Shown: positions 46,491-55,958 of the stretch, piece by piece
Layout: each line of letters starts with the position of its first letter
Numbering within the stretch: position 1 is the stretch's first letter
Notes under the pieces: generated by a model
Told to the model about the DNA's origin: nothing
The model's database searches: none
The model's input: only the letters and a program-made list of their open reading frames with translations
Assembly (NCBI RefSeq): GCF_019429625.1
Contig: NZ_JAHXRW010000012.1
Span: 1 to 64,000 of the forward strand
DNA from: Celeribacter sp. PS-C1
GTDB taxonomy: Bacteria > Pseudomonadota > Alphaproteobacteria > Rhodobacterales > Rhodobacteraceae
Direction: 5' to 3'
Length of the DNA stretch: 64,000 nucleotides
Program-made: the position numbers and the translations under genes

Positions 46491-47355
46491 CCCCCAACAA
46501 CCGCATGGCATTTTCCTTCAAAATCAAAGGCCGCACCTCGTCGCGGAACTCGGCTTTGTCGAAGGCATCCAGCCATTTCTCCGGCGCGATCATCGGCCAG
46601 TCGGAGCCGAACAACATCTTGTTTTTCAACAAAGTATTCGCGTAGCGCACCAGGATCGGCGGGAAGTATTTCGGCGACCAGCCCGACAGGTCGATGTAGA
46701 CATTCGGCTTGTGGGTCGCGACCGACAGGGCCTCTTCCTGCCACGGAAACGACGGGTGCGCGAGGATGATCGGCATATCGGGAAAATCGACCGCCAGATC
46801 GTCCATATACATCGGATTCGAGTATTTCAGCCGCATGCCATTGCCGCCCTTCATCCCCGATCCGACCCCCGTCTGGCCGGTGTGAAACAGCGCCGGTTTT
46901 CCCGCCTCGGCGATGGCCTCATAGAGCACATAGGCGCTCCGGTCGTTCGGATAAAACCCCTGCATCGTCGGGTGGAATTTAAAGCCCTGAATGCCGTGGT
47001 TCTCCACCAGATCGCGCGCCTCACGGGCACCCAGTTTGCCTTTCGCGGGGTCGATGGAGGCGAAGGGAATGAGGATGTCGGAGTGCTTGGCGGCGGCGTC
47101 CGCGACCTCGTAATTGTCGTAGCGGCGGTAGCCCGTCTCGCGCTCGGCATCGACCGGAAAGATCACGGCGGCGATGTTTTTCTCACGGTAATGCGCAGCG
47201 GTTTGGTCGATGGTGGGCGGATGGGCCCAGGGCGCGTTGAAATATTTCGCCATCGCGGATTGCAGATCGTCGTAGCCATCATCGTGGTGACAGCCGCAGG
47301 CCTCCTCGGCATGGGTGTGAAAATCAATCGCGCGGACGCTCGTAAAATCTACCAT
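46480..47355 (-). CDS. amidohydrolase family protein (amidohydrolase_2 type)
   Basis: Metal-dependent hydrolase or decarboxylase of 291 residues. The metal-binding pattern is H13-x-H15, then H127 (FKFHPT), H157, H199 (LAHPSFPW) and D251 (FGSDWP). An uncommon CGCHH cluster lies at 20-24. Relatives include hydroxybenzoate decarboxylases and lactone hydrolases. It is the last gene of the region D operon and overlaps the converging molybdoenzyme gene by 11 bases. Its substrate is unknown. Confidence 0.82.
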   Translation of the reverse strand: MVDFTSVRAIDFHTHAEEACGCHHDDGYDDLQSAMAKYFNAPWAHPPTIDQTAAHYREKNIAAVIFPVDAERETGYRRYDNYEVADAAAKHSDILIPFASIDPAKGKLGAREARDLVENHGIQGFKFHPTMQGFYPNDRSAYVLYEAIAEAGKPALFHTGQTGVGSGMKGGNGMRLKYSNPMYMDDLAVDFPDMPIILAHPSFPWQEEALSVATHKPNVYIDLSGWSPKYFPPILVRYANTLLKNKMLFGSDWPMIAPEKWLDAFDKAEFRDEVRPLILKENAMRLLGVTA

Positions 47356-47386
47356 CGGTCTTTCAGTCTGTCGTGTGAGAAATAGG

Positions 47387-47412
47387 ACCGGGCGCAGCGC
47401 ACCGCGCCCGGT
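47387..47412 (-). other. stem-loop between Tm-1-like and amidohydrolase genes
   Basis: ACCGGGCGC and GCGCCCGGT form a perfect 9-bp stem with an 8-base loop in the 81-base gap. No strong U-run follows on the minus strand, so it may only reduce expression of the amidohydrolase. Confidence 0.5.
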
Positions 47413-47436
47413 GTGGTCTTTGCAAGGAGGAAGGCG

Positions 47437-48693
47437 TTACGCCATCGCCGGCACGCGCGTCACCTCGCGCACGGCCGCCAAAAGCGCATCGGCAAAGACC
47501 GGATCGTTGATGTGGCCATCAATGCCTTCGACCGGGGCGTAGTCACCAAAGGCCTCCTTGCATTGCGCCTCAAACACCGGCGGCAGGTTCGGACGCGGCA
47601 GCGGGCCATCCGGGCTGTCGTGATGCGAAAAGCCTTTGCGCGGCACAAAGAACCGCACGGGGCCGGTCGCGTCTTTGATGATCCCGGCCATGTGATCGGC
47701 CAGATGCATCAAGTCCTCTTCGGTGGTGCGCACGGCCGTCAGCGCGCTGTTGTGCACGTGATAGCCCCGGCCTTCGAACGGCGCGGCGCCGACCGCAAGC
47801 TGCGAGGGCATGATGTAGAAATCCACATTGCCGGGGGCAAAGACCACGGGGATGCCCTTTTGCACAGCGGTCGCGGCGCGGTACGGCCCCACGGCGCACA
47901 TGCCACCGCGCAGGAAATCGTTGATCTCGACCAGAGACATATCGACGACGGCGGCCACTTCGCGCTCAGAACAAATGGTCTCAAGCGTCCGCCCGCCATT
48001 TCCGGTGGTGTGGAACACCATGACCTCAAAGCCATCGGCCTCAAGCCCCTCGCGCACCCGACGCGAACAGGCTTCGGTCGTGCCCAATGTCGAGACCAGA
48101 ACCAGAGGTTTCTCGCCCGAATGGATCGGCTCATAGCCCTTCGCCATGCCCGCCACAGCCAGTGCGCCGTTGCGGTAAACATCATGGGAAATCGAATTCA
48201 GCCCGGAAATATCGCAAACCGAATTGAGCATGCAGATGTCTTTGACGCCCACGAAGCCTGCCGTCATGCCCGAGGCCAGCGTCGAGATCATCATCTTCGG
48301 CATGCCATAGGGGAAGGCGCGCATCACGGTGGTGCCCATGGTGGTGCCCATCGAGCCGCCGATAGAAAGAATCCCGGAGATCGGCGTTTTCTCATGCACA
48401 GCCAGCGCGCAGGCCACCGCGCCCTCGATCATCTTGTCGAGGATCTTGCCCTCATGGTGAATGGCGCGGACCTCGGCGAGCGTTTTACCCGTGGCGGCGG
48501 CGACCTCTTCAGGCCCGATCTCAGCGCCGCCGATCACTTTGCGCACCGAAGGGTCGAGATGGATGACATCCACCCCTGCGCCTTCGAGTGTCGCGCGCAA
48601 GTAGGCGGCCTCCTCCCGTTTCGTGTCCTGAGTGACAATCATCAGAACCTTTGGACGCGATGCGCCCGTTGTTTGTGCGTTATGTTCAGCCAT
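47437..48693 (-). CDS. Tm-1-like ATP-binding protein (UPF0261)
   Basis: Protein of 418 residues of the UPF0261/Tm-1-like family, with IGGSMGTTMGTTVMRAFPYGMPKMMISTLAS-type glycine-rich blocks near 105-135 and a second Rossmann-like half after about 200. GGGAGG lies before the ATG at 48693. The biochemical role is unclear: plant Tm-1 blocks a viral replicase, and bacterial genes often sit beside a TIM-barrel partner, which is missing here. The operon context suggests a catabolic or ligase-like role. Confidence 0.78.
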   Translation of the reverse strand: MAEHNAQTTGASRPKVLMIVTQDTKREEAAYLRATLEGAGVDVIHLDPSVRKVIGGAEIGPEEVAAATGKTLAEVRAIHHEGKILDKMIEGAVACALAVHEKTPISGILSIGGSMGTTMGTTVMRAFPYGMPKMMISTLASGMTAGFVGVKDICMLNSVCDISGLNSISHDVYRNGALAVAGMAKGYEPIHSGEKPLVLVSTLGTTEACSRRVREGLEADGFEVMVFHTTGNGGRTLETICSEREVAAVVDMSLVEINDFLRGGMCAVGPYRAATAVQKGIPVVFAPGNVDFYIMPSQLAVGAAPFEGRGYHVHNSALTAVRTTEEDLMHLADHMAGIIKDATGPVRFFVPRKGFSHHDSPDGPLPRPNLPPVFEAQCKEAFGDYAPVEGIDGHINDPVFADALLAAVREVTRVPAMA

Positions 48694-48726
48694 GTTTTCC
48701 TCCCTGAACATGTTAATGATAGCGGA

Positions 48727-49476
48727 TCAATGTGCCGTCTGTCCTCCATCGACGACATGCACTGTTCCATTTGTGAAACTTGCGGCCTCGGAACACAGAT
48801 GCAGCACTGTCCCCGAGATCTCGGCGGGATCTGCGGCCCGTCCGATGATGTTGTGTTTGAACATTTCCTCGCGGAAGTCTTCGTCCTCGAGCCAGGCCTC
48901 TGTCATCGGCGTCGCCACAAAGCCCGGCGCGATGGCGTTCACGCGAATGCCGCGCGTGGCGTATTCGACGGCAGCCGCTTTGGTGAGGCCCACGACCGCA
49001 TGTTTGGCGGCGACATAGACCGACATCATCGGATCAGCGATCAGACCGGCGACCGAGGCGGTGTTGACGATGGCCCCGCCGCCCGTGGTCAGAAACTGCG
49101 CGATCTGGGCCTGCATACAGTGGAACACGCCTTTAAGGTCGACTTCCATCACGCGGTCAAACCCGGCATCCGTGACCTCATGCATCGGCTCAGGTTTCGG
49201 CAGGACGCCCGCGTTGTTGAAGGCCGCATGCAGCCCGCCGTGGTCTTGCACCGCCTTGGCCACCGCCGCGCGCACCTGTGCGGCGTCGGTGACATCGCAT
49301 TGGGCAAATTGCGCCACACCGCCCATTCCCGAGATCTCGGCCACCACATCGGCTGCGCGCTTGTCCACGTCAGCGATCAGAACCTTCGCGCCCTGAGAAG
49401 CAAAGGCCAGCGCCGTCGCCCGCCCAATGCCCGTCGCGGCGCCACTGATGAAGACGGATTTGTTTTCGAATGTCAT
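48727..49476 (-). CDS. SDR family NAD(P)-dependent oxidoreductase
   Basis: Short-chain dehydrogenase of 249 residues with SGAATGIG at 11-18, acidic ADVD near 35-38, NNAG at 87-90, Ser141 and Tyr154-x3-Lys158 (YVAAK). An acidic residue after the second strand favours NAD. It follows another SDR by 11 bases. It probably oxidises a secondary alcohol; together the two SDRs could handle two stereoisomers or two steps. Confidence 0.85.
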   Translation of the reverse strand: MTFENKSVFISGAATGIGRATALAFASQGAKVLIADVDKRAADVVAEISGMGGVAQFAQCDVTDAAQVRAAVAKAVQDHGGLHAAFNNAGVLPKPEPMHEVTDAGFDRVMEVDLKGVFHCMQAQIAQFLTTGGGAIVNTASVAGLIADPMMSVYVAAKHAVVGLTKAAAVEYATRGIRVNAIAPGFVATPMTEAWLEDEDFREEMFKHNIIGRAADPAEISGTVLHLCSEAASFTNGTVHVVDGGQTAH

Positions 49477-49487
49477 AGCATCCTCCC

Positions 49488-50261
49488 TCAGCGTGCCGCG
49501 CAGCCGCCGTCGATCACGAGGCTGGTGCCCGTGACGAAATCCGACGCTGACGAGGCGAGATAGAGCACTGAGCCCATGATCTCCTCCGCCTTGGCGGTGC
49601 GGCCCATGGGCGTGAACTCCACGGTCGCCTTGGCAAAATCCGGATCGTTCGGATCGCCGATGGCGGTGTCGAAAAAGCCCGGACAGATCGCGTTCACCTG
49701 CACGTTGTCTTTCGCGTACTCAAGGCCAAGTTCCCGCGTCAGGTTCACCACCGCGCCCTTGGTCGCCGTATAGGCCGGAAGCGGCGCAACGGCTGCCGCG
49801 CCCGCAAGCCCCCACATGGAGGCAGTGTTGATCACCTTGCCGCCGCCCGTTTTGAGCATCTCGCGGATTGCGGCGCGGTTCACGTAGAACACGCCGTCGA
49901 GGTTGATCCCGACCGTCTTATGCCAGTTCTCGCTCTTGTAGCCGTCCAACCGCGCGGGCTCCGGATCGGCGATGCCCGCATTGGCGCAGGCGATGTCGAG
50001 CCGACCGAACCGCCCGATACAGGTGGCGATGGCGCCTTCGACGGCGGCCTCGTCCGACACATCGCCAACCACGGTTTCGACCTCGGTCGCGCCCAGCCCC
50101 GAGACGGTGGTCGCAAGCCCCTTGGCGCTCACATCGAAGAGCACGAGCTTGGCCCCATTGGCGGCCAGCACTTCGGCCATCGCGCGACCAAGTCCGGAAC
50201 CCGCGCCGGTGATAAAGGCCACCTTGCCAGTGACATCGAAAATCTTCTGTGCGGTTGTCAT
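49488..50261 (-). CDS. SDR family NAD(P)-dependent oxidoreductase
   Basis: Short-chain dehydrogenase of 257 residues with TGAGSGLG at 18-25, FDVS near 42-45, CANAG ending at 96, Ser148 and Tyr164-x3-Lys168 (YTATK). The start overlaps the stop of the acyl-CoA ligase gene by ATGA, so the two are translationally coupled. Substrate unknown. Confidence 0.85.
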   Translation of the reverse strand: MTTAQKIFDVTGKVAFITGAGSGLGRAMAEVLAANGAKLVLFDVSAKGLATTVSGLGATEVETVVGDVSDEAAVEGAIATCIGRFGRLDIACANAGIADPEPARLDGYKSENWHKTVGINLDGVFYVNRAAIREMLKTGGGKVINTASMWGLAGAAAVAPLPAYTATKGAVVNLTRELGLEYAKDNVQVNAICPGFFDTAIGDPNDPDFAKATVEFTPMGRTAKAEEIMGSVLYLASSASDFVTGTSLVIDGGCAAR

Positions 50262-52276
50262 GCGCGTTCCTCCTCGCGTGATTGGGTTTCGCGCCAGTCG
50301 GCGGCATAGTCCGCGAACCAGCGCAGAGCGTGGGGATTGCGGGTTGCGCCTTCGCTCGCCACATCCTCCATGGCCGCGCCCAAGAGCAGTTTGCGCACCG
50401 GCACTTCCATTTTCTTGCCCGTCAGCGTCAGCGGAATTTCCGGCGCCTGCAAAATCACATCCGGCACATGGCGCGGACTGCGATCCTTGCGCAGCGTCGT
50501 GCGGATCGCGCCGATCAGCTCTTCGGTCAGCGCCACGCCCTCGGCCAACTCCAAAAACAGCGGCATGAAATAGCCGCCCTGCCCGTCCTCGACACAGACG
50601 ATGAGGCTGTCCTTAACGCCCTCGAAACTGTCGACCGTGCGGTAAATCTCCGCCGAGCCGATGCGCACGCCAAAGCGGTTGAGCGTCGCGTCCGAGCGCC
50701 CGAGCACAAGGCAGGTGCCATCCTCGTGAAACACCACCCGGTCGCCATGGGTCCAGACACCGGGGAAGCGCTCGAAATAGCTCGACCGGTAGCGCGCATT
50801 GCCCTCGTCGCCCCAAAAGAACAGTGGCATCGAGGGCATCGGCTTGCGGATCACCAATTCGCCCACCTCACCGGTGAGCGGCTCACCCGCCTCGGAAAAG
50901 GCCTGCGCATCGGTGGCGAGGCCGCGCGACTGGATCACGCCCGCGCGCACCGGCTGGATCGGCGCACCGGCGAGAATGCCCGAACAGAACTCCGTGCCGC
51001 CCGATTGCGAGGTGACCCAGAGATCGGATTTAACGTTGGCGTAGACCCACTCAAACACCTCCGGCGTGGCGGGCGAACCGACCAGCATGACGGATTGCAG
51101 GGCTGAGAGATCAAAGCGCTCTTTCGGCACGATGCCTTGCTGTTTGACGATCTGCAAAAACGTCGGATTGGTGCCAAAGACGGTCGCACCTGTGGTCTCG
51201 GCCAGTTCGAACAAGGACGTGATTTCGGGAAAAGCCGGATGCCCGTCATAGAGCACGGCGGAGGCGCCCATGAGCGGCCCCCACATCAGCGTGTTCCACA
51301 TCATCCAGCCGGTGGTGGAGTAAAAGAACAGCGTGTCGGAGGGCTTCAGATCGAAATGCACCGCCGCGGATTTCAGGTGTTCGACCACGATGCCATGATG
51401 CCCATGCACAATGGGTTTCGGCAGGCCGGTCGTGCCTGAGGAGAACAGCACCCAAAGCGGATGATCGGACGCCACACGGGTGTAGGTGAAGGCCTCGCGG
51501 GTCACTTCCTCGCCGGAGAGCATGTCGTCCCAAGTGTGGATCGTGCCATCGAACGCTGGGGCCTTGGCCGCCGTCGGTTGGTAATCAAGCATCACCAGAT
51601 CGCGCGCCTCGGGCAGCGCCGCGAGGATCATCGCAAGGTCCTCGGTGCGGTCGAAATCCTTGCCGCCGTAGCGATAGCCATTGGCCGCAAACACCAGTTT
51701 CGGCGCGATCTGACCGAAGCGGTCGATCACCGTCTGCGCGCCGAACTCGGGCGCAGCAGAGGACCATGTGGCGCCAATGGCCGTGGTCGCGAGCATAGCG
51801 ATCACCGCCTCCGGAATGTTAGGCATATAAGCGGCGACGCAATCTCCCTCGCCGAGGCCCATGCCGCGCAGTTTGGTCGCCAGTTTCCGTACGGCGGACC
51901 CAACCTCCCCCCAGCTCATCGTCGCATGAGGCCGCAACTCCGACGAGTGATGCAGCATCACACGGGCCGGATCACCCGCCTCTTCGAGCCGCAGCACATG
52001 TTCGGCGTAGTTGAGCTTGGTGCCGGTGAACCAGCGCGTGTCGGGCATCGGGTCGGCGCTCATCACCTCTTTGATGTCGCCATCATGGATTACATCAAAA
52101 TAGGTCCATATATGTCGCCAAAAATCCTCCGGTTCGTCAATCGACCATGCAAGCATGGCATCGTAATCGTCGAAACTCAGACCCTGTTCTGCGAGCCAAT
52201 CCAAGAGTTTCGTGGCATTGGCTGCGGCATGACGGGCCGAGGGCGCGGTCCAGAGAATATCAGTGTGTGTGGTCAT
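50258..52276 (-). CDS. acetoacetate-CoA ligase-like acyl-CoA synthetase
   Basis: Adenylate-forming enzyme of 672 residues. The AMP/phosphate loop FSSGTTGLPKP lies at 278-288, and the C-terminal catalytic lysine stretch LTLTGKKMEVPVRKLL begins near 616. Length, the N-terminal helical part (ending WFTGTKLNYAE) and the Trp-rich GWMMWNTLMWGPL stretch match acetoacetyl-CoA synthetases rather than acetyl-CoA synthetases. It should activate a 3-oxoacid with ATP and CoA. A carboxylase encoded just upstream could supply that 3-oxoacid. Confidence 0.85.
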   Translation of the reverse strand: MTTHTDILWTAPSARHAAANATKLLDWLAEQGLSFDDYDAMLAWSIDEPEDFWRHIWTYFDVIHDGDIKEVMSADPMPDTRWFTGTKLNYAEHVLRLEEAGDPARVMLHHSSELRPHATMSWGEVGSAVRKLATKLRGMGLGEGDCVAAYMPNIPEAVIAMLATTAIGATWSSAAPEFGAQTVIDRFGQIAPKLVFAANGYRYGGKDFDRTEDLAMILAALPEARDLVMLDYQPTAAKAPAFDGTIHTWDDMLSGEEVTREAFTYTRVASDHPLWVLFSSGTTGLPKPIVHGHHGIVVEHLKSAAVHFDLKPSDTLFFYSTTGWMMWNTLMWGPLMGASAVLYDGHPAFPEITSLFELAETTGATVFGTNPTFLQIVKQQGIVPKERFDLSALQSVMLVGSPATPEVFEWVYANVKSDLWVTSQSGGTEFCSGILAGAPIQPVRAGVIQSRGLATDAQAFSEAGEPLTGEVGELVIRKPMPSMPLFFWGDEGNARYRSSYFERFPGVWTHGDRVVFHEDGTCLVLGRSDATLNRFGVRIGSAEIYRTVDSFEGVKDSLIVCVEDGQGGYFMPLFLELAEGVALTEELIGAIRTTLRKDRSPRHVPDVILQAPEIPLTLTGKKMEVPVRKLLLGAAMEDVASEGATRNPHALRWFADYAADWRETQSREEERA

Positions 52277-53130
52277 GTCAGGCTCTCCTCCTGCGCAAAG
52301 AGCCAGTCTTGCGCTTCGAATTCTTCAAGGCTTTTCAAAACGATGTCGGCGCGCCAATCGGGCGGTGCAGCCAGGAAATCGTGGCGCTCTGCGATCCCAG
52401 TCGTGACACCCACGGTGATGGCGCCCCCGACCCGGCCCATGCGGATTTCGAGTTTCGGATCGTCGCCGATCACCACCATGTTGCGCGCGGCAACACCGGT
52501 TTGCTCGGCGATCATCTCAAGACCCCAGGGCGCGGGTTTGCCGATCACCGTCGGCTCCACGCCGCTGGTGTGGGCGATCATCGCGCCGACCGAGCCGGAG
52601 ACGCCCAACACGCGGCCCTTTGCGCCCGCAAAATAGGGGGCATCCGAGACGGAATAGGGCATCGCGCCTTCCCAGACCGCTTCGACCATGGAGGTGAGTT
52701 GCGCGAGGTTGAAATCCCGTGCCCAGCCGACCAGAACGGCGTCCACATCGCGCGCCTCCTCTCCGGTCACTTCTCCGGCGAGCACCACATCGAACCCCGC
52801 CGCGCGCATCGGCTCCACCGTGCCTTCGGCGCCCAGAACCATCACACGTTTGTGCCCGGTCTGGTGAAGGTGATGCGCCGCCACGCTGGCGGGGGTCATC
52901 ACGCGGCCCTCGTCCAACACGATCCCGGCATCCGCCAGACGCGGGTAGTAATGCTCCGGCGTGAAGAACGTCCCGTTGGTGTAGGCCCAGACATCCATGC
53001 CGGCTTCGCGACAAATCTCCATCGCGCGGATCGCGCCGGGCAAAGCCTCATAGGTGCCTTTCGCCTTGTCCATCATCGCCAGCGTGCCATCGATGTCGAA
53101 GACTGCGACATTCAGAGAACGACCGTCCAT
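52273..53130 (-). CDS. HAD-IIA family phosphatase-like protein
   Basis: Protein of 285 residues with the HAD motifs: nucleophile and acid D12/D14 (DIDGT), TNG at 51-53, the lysine in GKPAP near 195 and GDDP near 218. Between them is a C2-type cap of the NagD/pNPPase class. It overlaps both neighbours at start and stop. It could clear a phosphorylated side product or dephosphorylate a pathway intermediate; the substrate is unknown. Confidence 0.85.
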   Translation of the reverse strand: MDGRSLNVAVFDIDGTLAMMDKAKGTYEALPGAIRAMEICREAGMDVWAYTNGTFFTPEHYYPRLADAGIVLDEGRVMTPASVAAHHLHQTGHKRVMVLGAEGTVEPMRAAGFDVVLAGEVTGEEARDVDAVLVGWARDFNLAQLTSMVEAVWEGAMPYSVSDAPYFAGAKGRVLGVSGSVGAMIAHTSGVEPTVIGKPAPWGLEMIAEQTGVAARNMVVIGDDPKLEIRMGRVGGAITVGVTTGIAERHDFLAAPPDWRADIVLKSLEEFEAQDWLFAQEESLT

Positions 53131-54599
53131 CAGCGGCCTCCTTTCAGTTCAAGAGTGAGACCGGGTTTGGACAATTTCACCTCCCCCAGATCGCGCCGCG
53201 ACGTCAGCTCGCGGATCAGATCGACCGTGGGCCGGGTTTTCGGGTCATAGCCCCGGCGCGCCGGACCGGCGGCCTTCATGGCGTCGACCTGTTCAGCGGG
53301 CATCACGGCACGGAGCAGGAATTCCTCATCCGACAGGTCCTTGCCGATCTTGGCGCGGAGCTCGTCGAGCGAGGCCATATGCGGCTCTTCGGTCAGTTCT
53401 TTCGCGCGTTTCGAGCTTTTGATCCGGTCCTCCAACGCGCTGTCCATCGGCATCGCCGGTTGCCCGAAGCGCCCCAAAGCGTATCGCACCACCTCATCGG
53501 GGATGGTCGAATAGCGCTCGCCGCCAATGACGTTCAAAAGCGCCTGCGTGCCGACCACCTGCGAAAACGGCGTCACCATGATCGGATAGCCCAGATCGGC
53601 GCGGACGCGTTCGACCTCTTCGAGCACCTGCGGCAAAAGATGCAGACGTTTGGTCTCCGAGAGTTGCCGTTTCAGCGTTCCCATCATGCCGCCGGGCATC
53701 TGGTGACGGAAATAGCTGCGGTCGAATTCCTGCGGCTGACCGTGGCTCAGCCCCTCGGCCTGCGCCAGCGCGTTAAAATAGGTGTCGATCTCGGAAATCG
53801 CTTCATTATCCACATCGACGCTCACCCCCATGTCACGCAGGTTGCGCAGCGTTGAGGCCACGGCGGGTTGCGACGTACCATTCGCCGCCGCTGCCGATGC
53901 CGTGTGCAGACAATCGACACCCTGCCCCGCGGCCTCCAGATAGGAGAACTGCGCCAGCGCGATGGTCGAATGCGAATGGAACTCCAAAGGCATCTGACCG
54001 ACCGCCTTGCGCAGCGCCGGGAAAAGTGTCGCGGCACGCTCGGCGGATACCAGCCCGCCGGGGTCTTTCAGGTAAAGCCGGTCGAATTTGCCGGACTTCG
54101 CCAACGCCTCGGCAGCCTTCGCGAAATGCGCATCGTCATGGAGCGGCGAGAGCGTAAAGGTCAGCGCGGCGACAATGCTCTCGCCCCCGGCCTTGCGCGT
54201 CAGATCGGCCATGGTGGTCATGGCGGCGATATTATTCATCGGATCCATGACGGCAAATCGCCGGATGCCGCGATTGACCAAAAGACGGAAGGCAAATTCC
54301 ATCAGCTCATGACTGGCCACCTCCCAGGAGATAAACCGCATCCCCGTCGTCAAAAACGACAGCGGCGTCTCCGGCATGGCCTCACGCATCAGCGACAGAC
54401 GCTCCCAGGGGTCTTCTTTGGTGAACCGCACGGCGACGGCCATATGGGTCGAGGTCGAGAAATCAATCGCCTCATAACCCACCCGGTCCATTGTCGGCGC
54501 GATTTGCAGCATCTGCGCGGTATCGAGGCCGGTAGCCCCCCAAAGGCTCTGGTTGCCGTCGCGCAGCGTGGTGTCGATCAGGGACAGGCTCATTGGCAA
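53130..54599 (-). CDS. carboxyltransferase subunit of a biotin-dependent carboxylase (pyruvate carboxylase/oxaloacetate decarboxylase alpha-like, diverged)
   Basis: Protein of 489 residues with an HMGL-like TIM barrel opening IDTTLRDGNQSL at 8-19 and a conserved C-terminal PYC/OADA domain. Metal histidines H208 and H210 (FHSHST) and K178 (KDPGG) are in place of the familiar HTHD and KDM-A/S-G. The WGGAT block of pyruvate-using relatives is replaced by DFSTSTHM near 46-53. No biotinyl domain is fused; the carrier is a separate gene. The changes suggest an acceptor other than pyruvate, perhaps a ketone or acyl-CoA. Confidence 0.82.
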   Translation of the reverse strand: MPMSLSLIDTTLRDGNQSLWGATGLDTAQMLQIAPTMDRVGYEAIDFSTSTHMAVAVRFTKEDPWERLSLMREAMPETPLSFLTTGMRFISWEVASHELMEFAFRLLVNRGIRRFAVMDPMNNIAAMTTMADLTRKAGGESIVAALTFTLSPLHDDAHFAKAAEALAKSGKFDRLYLKDPGGLVSAERAATLFPALRKAVGQMPLEFHSHSTIALAQFSYLEAAGQGVDCLHTASAAAANGTSQPAVASTLRNLRDMGVSVDVDNEAISEIDTYFNALAQAEGLSHGQPQEFDRSYFRHQMPGGMMGTLKRQLSETKRLHLLPQVLEEVERVRADLGYPIMVTPFSQVVGTQALLNVIGGERYSTIPDEVVRYALGRFGQPAMPMDSALEDRIKSSKRAKELTEEPHMASLDELRAKIGKDLSDEEFLLRAVMPAEQVDAMKAAGPARRGYDPKTRPTVDLIRELTSRRDLGEVKLSKPGLTLELKGGR

Positions 54600-55954
54600 A
54601 CCTCCGCGCCATGATGTTCAAGGAAACGCGGCAGGTAGGTCGTATCGACCCCGCCCGCGCGAAATTCACCCTCGGAGAGGATCGCGTGATGCAGCGGCGC
54701 GTTGGTTTTGACGCCTTCGAGCACACAGACATCGAGCGCCTTGAGCATCCGGTCCATCGCCTCTTCGCGGGTGGCGGCATGGACGATGAGCTTGGCGATC
54801 ATCGAGTCGTAATAGGGCGAGATCATCGCACCGGGCACCATATGGGTGTCGACCCGAAGGCCCTCCATCGGCGGAAACCAAGCCATGGTGACGCGCCCCG
54901 GTGCGGGGCGAAACTCATGGGCGAGGTCTTCTGCGTTGAGACGACATTCGATGGCATGGCCGGTGAGACGGATGTCATCTTGCGTCAGTGTCAGGGGCTT
55001 GCCCTCGGCCACCTCGATCTGCTGCGCCACGAGATCGAGGCCGGAGATCATTTCCGTCACCGGATGTTCGACCTGAATCCGGGCGTTCATTTCCAGAAAA
55101 TAAAAGTTCTGCCGCTCCATATCGACGAGGAATTCGACGGTGCCCAGCGAGCGATAGCCAAGGTGGCGGGCGAATTTCACCGCCGCCGCCAAAAGCCCGT
55201 CTCTGAGCGCCTTGGGCAGTTCCGGCGCGGGGGCCTCCTCGATCACCTTTTGATAGCGTCGTTGCACCGAACAATCGCGTTCGCCGACGTGCAAGACCGT
55301 CTCGCCATCGGAGAGGATTTGCACCTCGACATGGCGTCCGACTGTCACAAACCGTTCGAGATAGACCCGCCCGTCGCCAAAGGCAGCGGCGGCTTCAGAG
55401 GTCGCCAAATCGAGCTGGCTTTCCAGATCTTCCATCCGGTCCACACGTTTCATGCCGCGCCCGCCGCCGCCGGAAACGGCTTTGATCAGCAAAGGAAATC
55501 CGATTTCTTCGGCGATCTTACGAGCGTCTTCCACGGTCTCGGCAGAGCCCCCCGGCACCAGCGGCACCTGAGCGGCTTCGGCATGGCTACGCGCGGTGAG
55601 CTTGTCACCCACGGCGTCGAGATGCGGCAGGTCAGGACCGATGAAGATGATCCCCTCCTCGGCACAGGCCTCGGCCAGCGCGCGGTTCTCGGAGAGAAAG
55701 CCGTAGCCCGGATGAATGGCGTCACAGCCTGTGCCCTTGGCGGCCTCCACGACGGTGCCGACAGAGAGATAGCTTTCCGTGGCCCGCGCGGGGCCGAGGC
55801 ACACCGCGCGGGTGGCAAGTTTCGCGCCCAAAGTGTCGCGATCCGCCTCCGAGACGCCCAGCACGGTTTCGATGCCCAAGGCCCGGCAGGTCTTGATCAC
55901 ACGCACGGCGATCTCGCCGCGGTTGGCGATGAAAATTCGTTTGATCGGGGTCAT
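54590..55954 (-). CDS. biotin carboxylase subunit
   Basis: ATP-grasp protein of 454 residues. ATP-loop GGGGRGM lies near 165, RHVEVQILSD near 208, ERDCSVQRRYQKVIEEAP near 228 and NARIQVEHPVTE near 291, all canonical for AccC-type biotin carboxylase. It carboxylates the biotin of the carrier with ATP and bicarbonate. The overlap with the carboxyltransferase gene (10 bases) and the 4-base gap to the carrier gene show a dedicated enzyme rather than the housekeeping acetyl-CoA carboxylase. Confidence 0.92.
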   Translation of the reverse strand: MTPIKRIFIANRGEIAVRVIKTCRALGIETVLGVSEADRDTLGAKLATRAVCLGPARATESYLSVGTVVEAAKGTGCDAIHPGYGFLSENRALAEACAEEGIIFIGPDLPHLDAVGDKLTARSHAEAAQVPLVPGGSAETVEDARKIAEEIGFPLLIKAVSGGGGRGMKRVDRMEDLESQLDLATSEAAAAFGDGRVYLERFVTVGRHVEVQILSDGETVLHVGERDCSVQRRYQKVIEEAPAPELPKALRDGLLAAAVKFARHLGYRSLGTVEFLVDMERQNFYFLEMNARIQVEHPVTEMISGLDLVAQQIEVAEGKPLTLTQDDIRLTGHAIECRLNAEDLAHEFRPAPGRVTMAWFPPMEGLRVDTHMVPGAMISPYYDSMIAKLIVHAATREEAMDRMLKALDVCVLEGVKTNAPLHHAILSEGEFRAGGVDTTYLPRFLEHHGAEVCQ

Positions 55955-55958
55955 CGGT

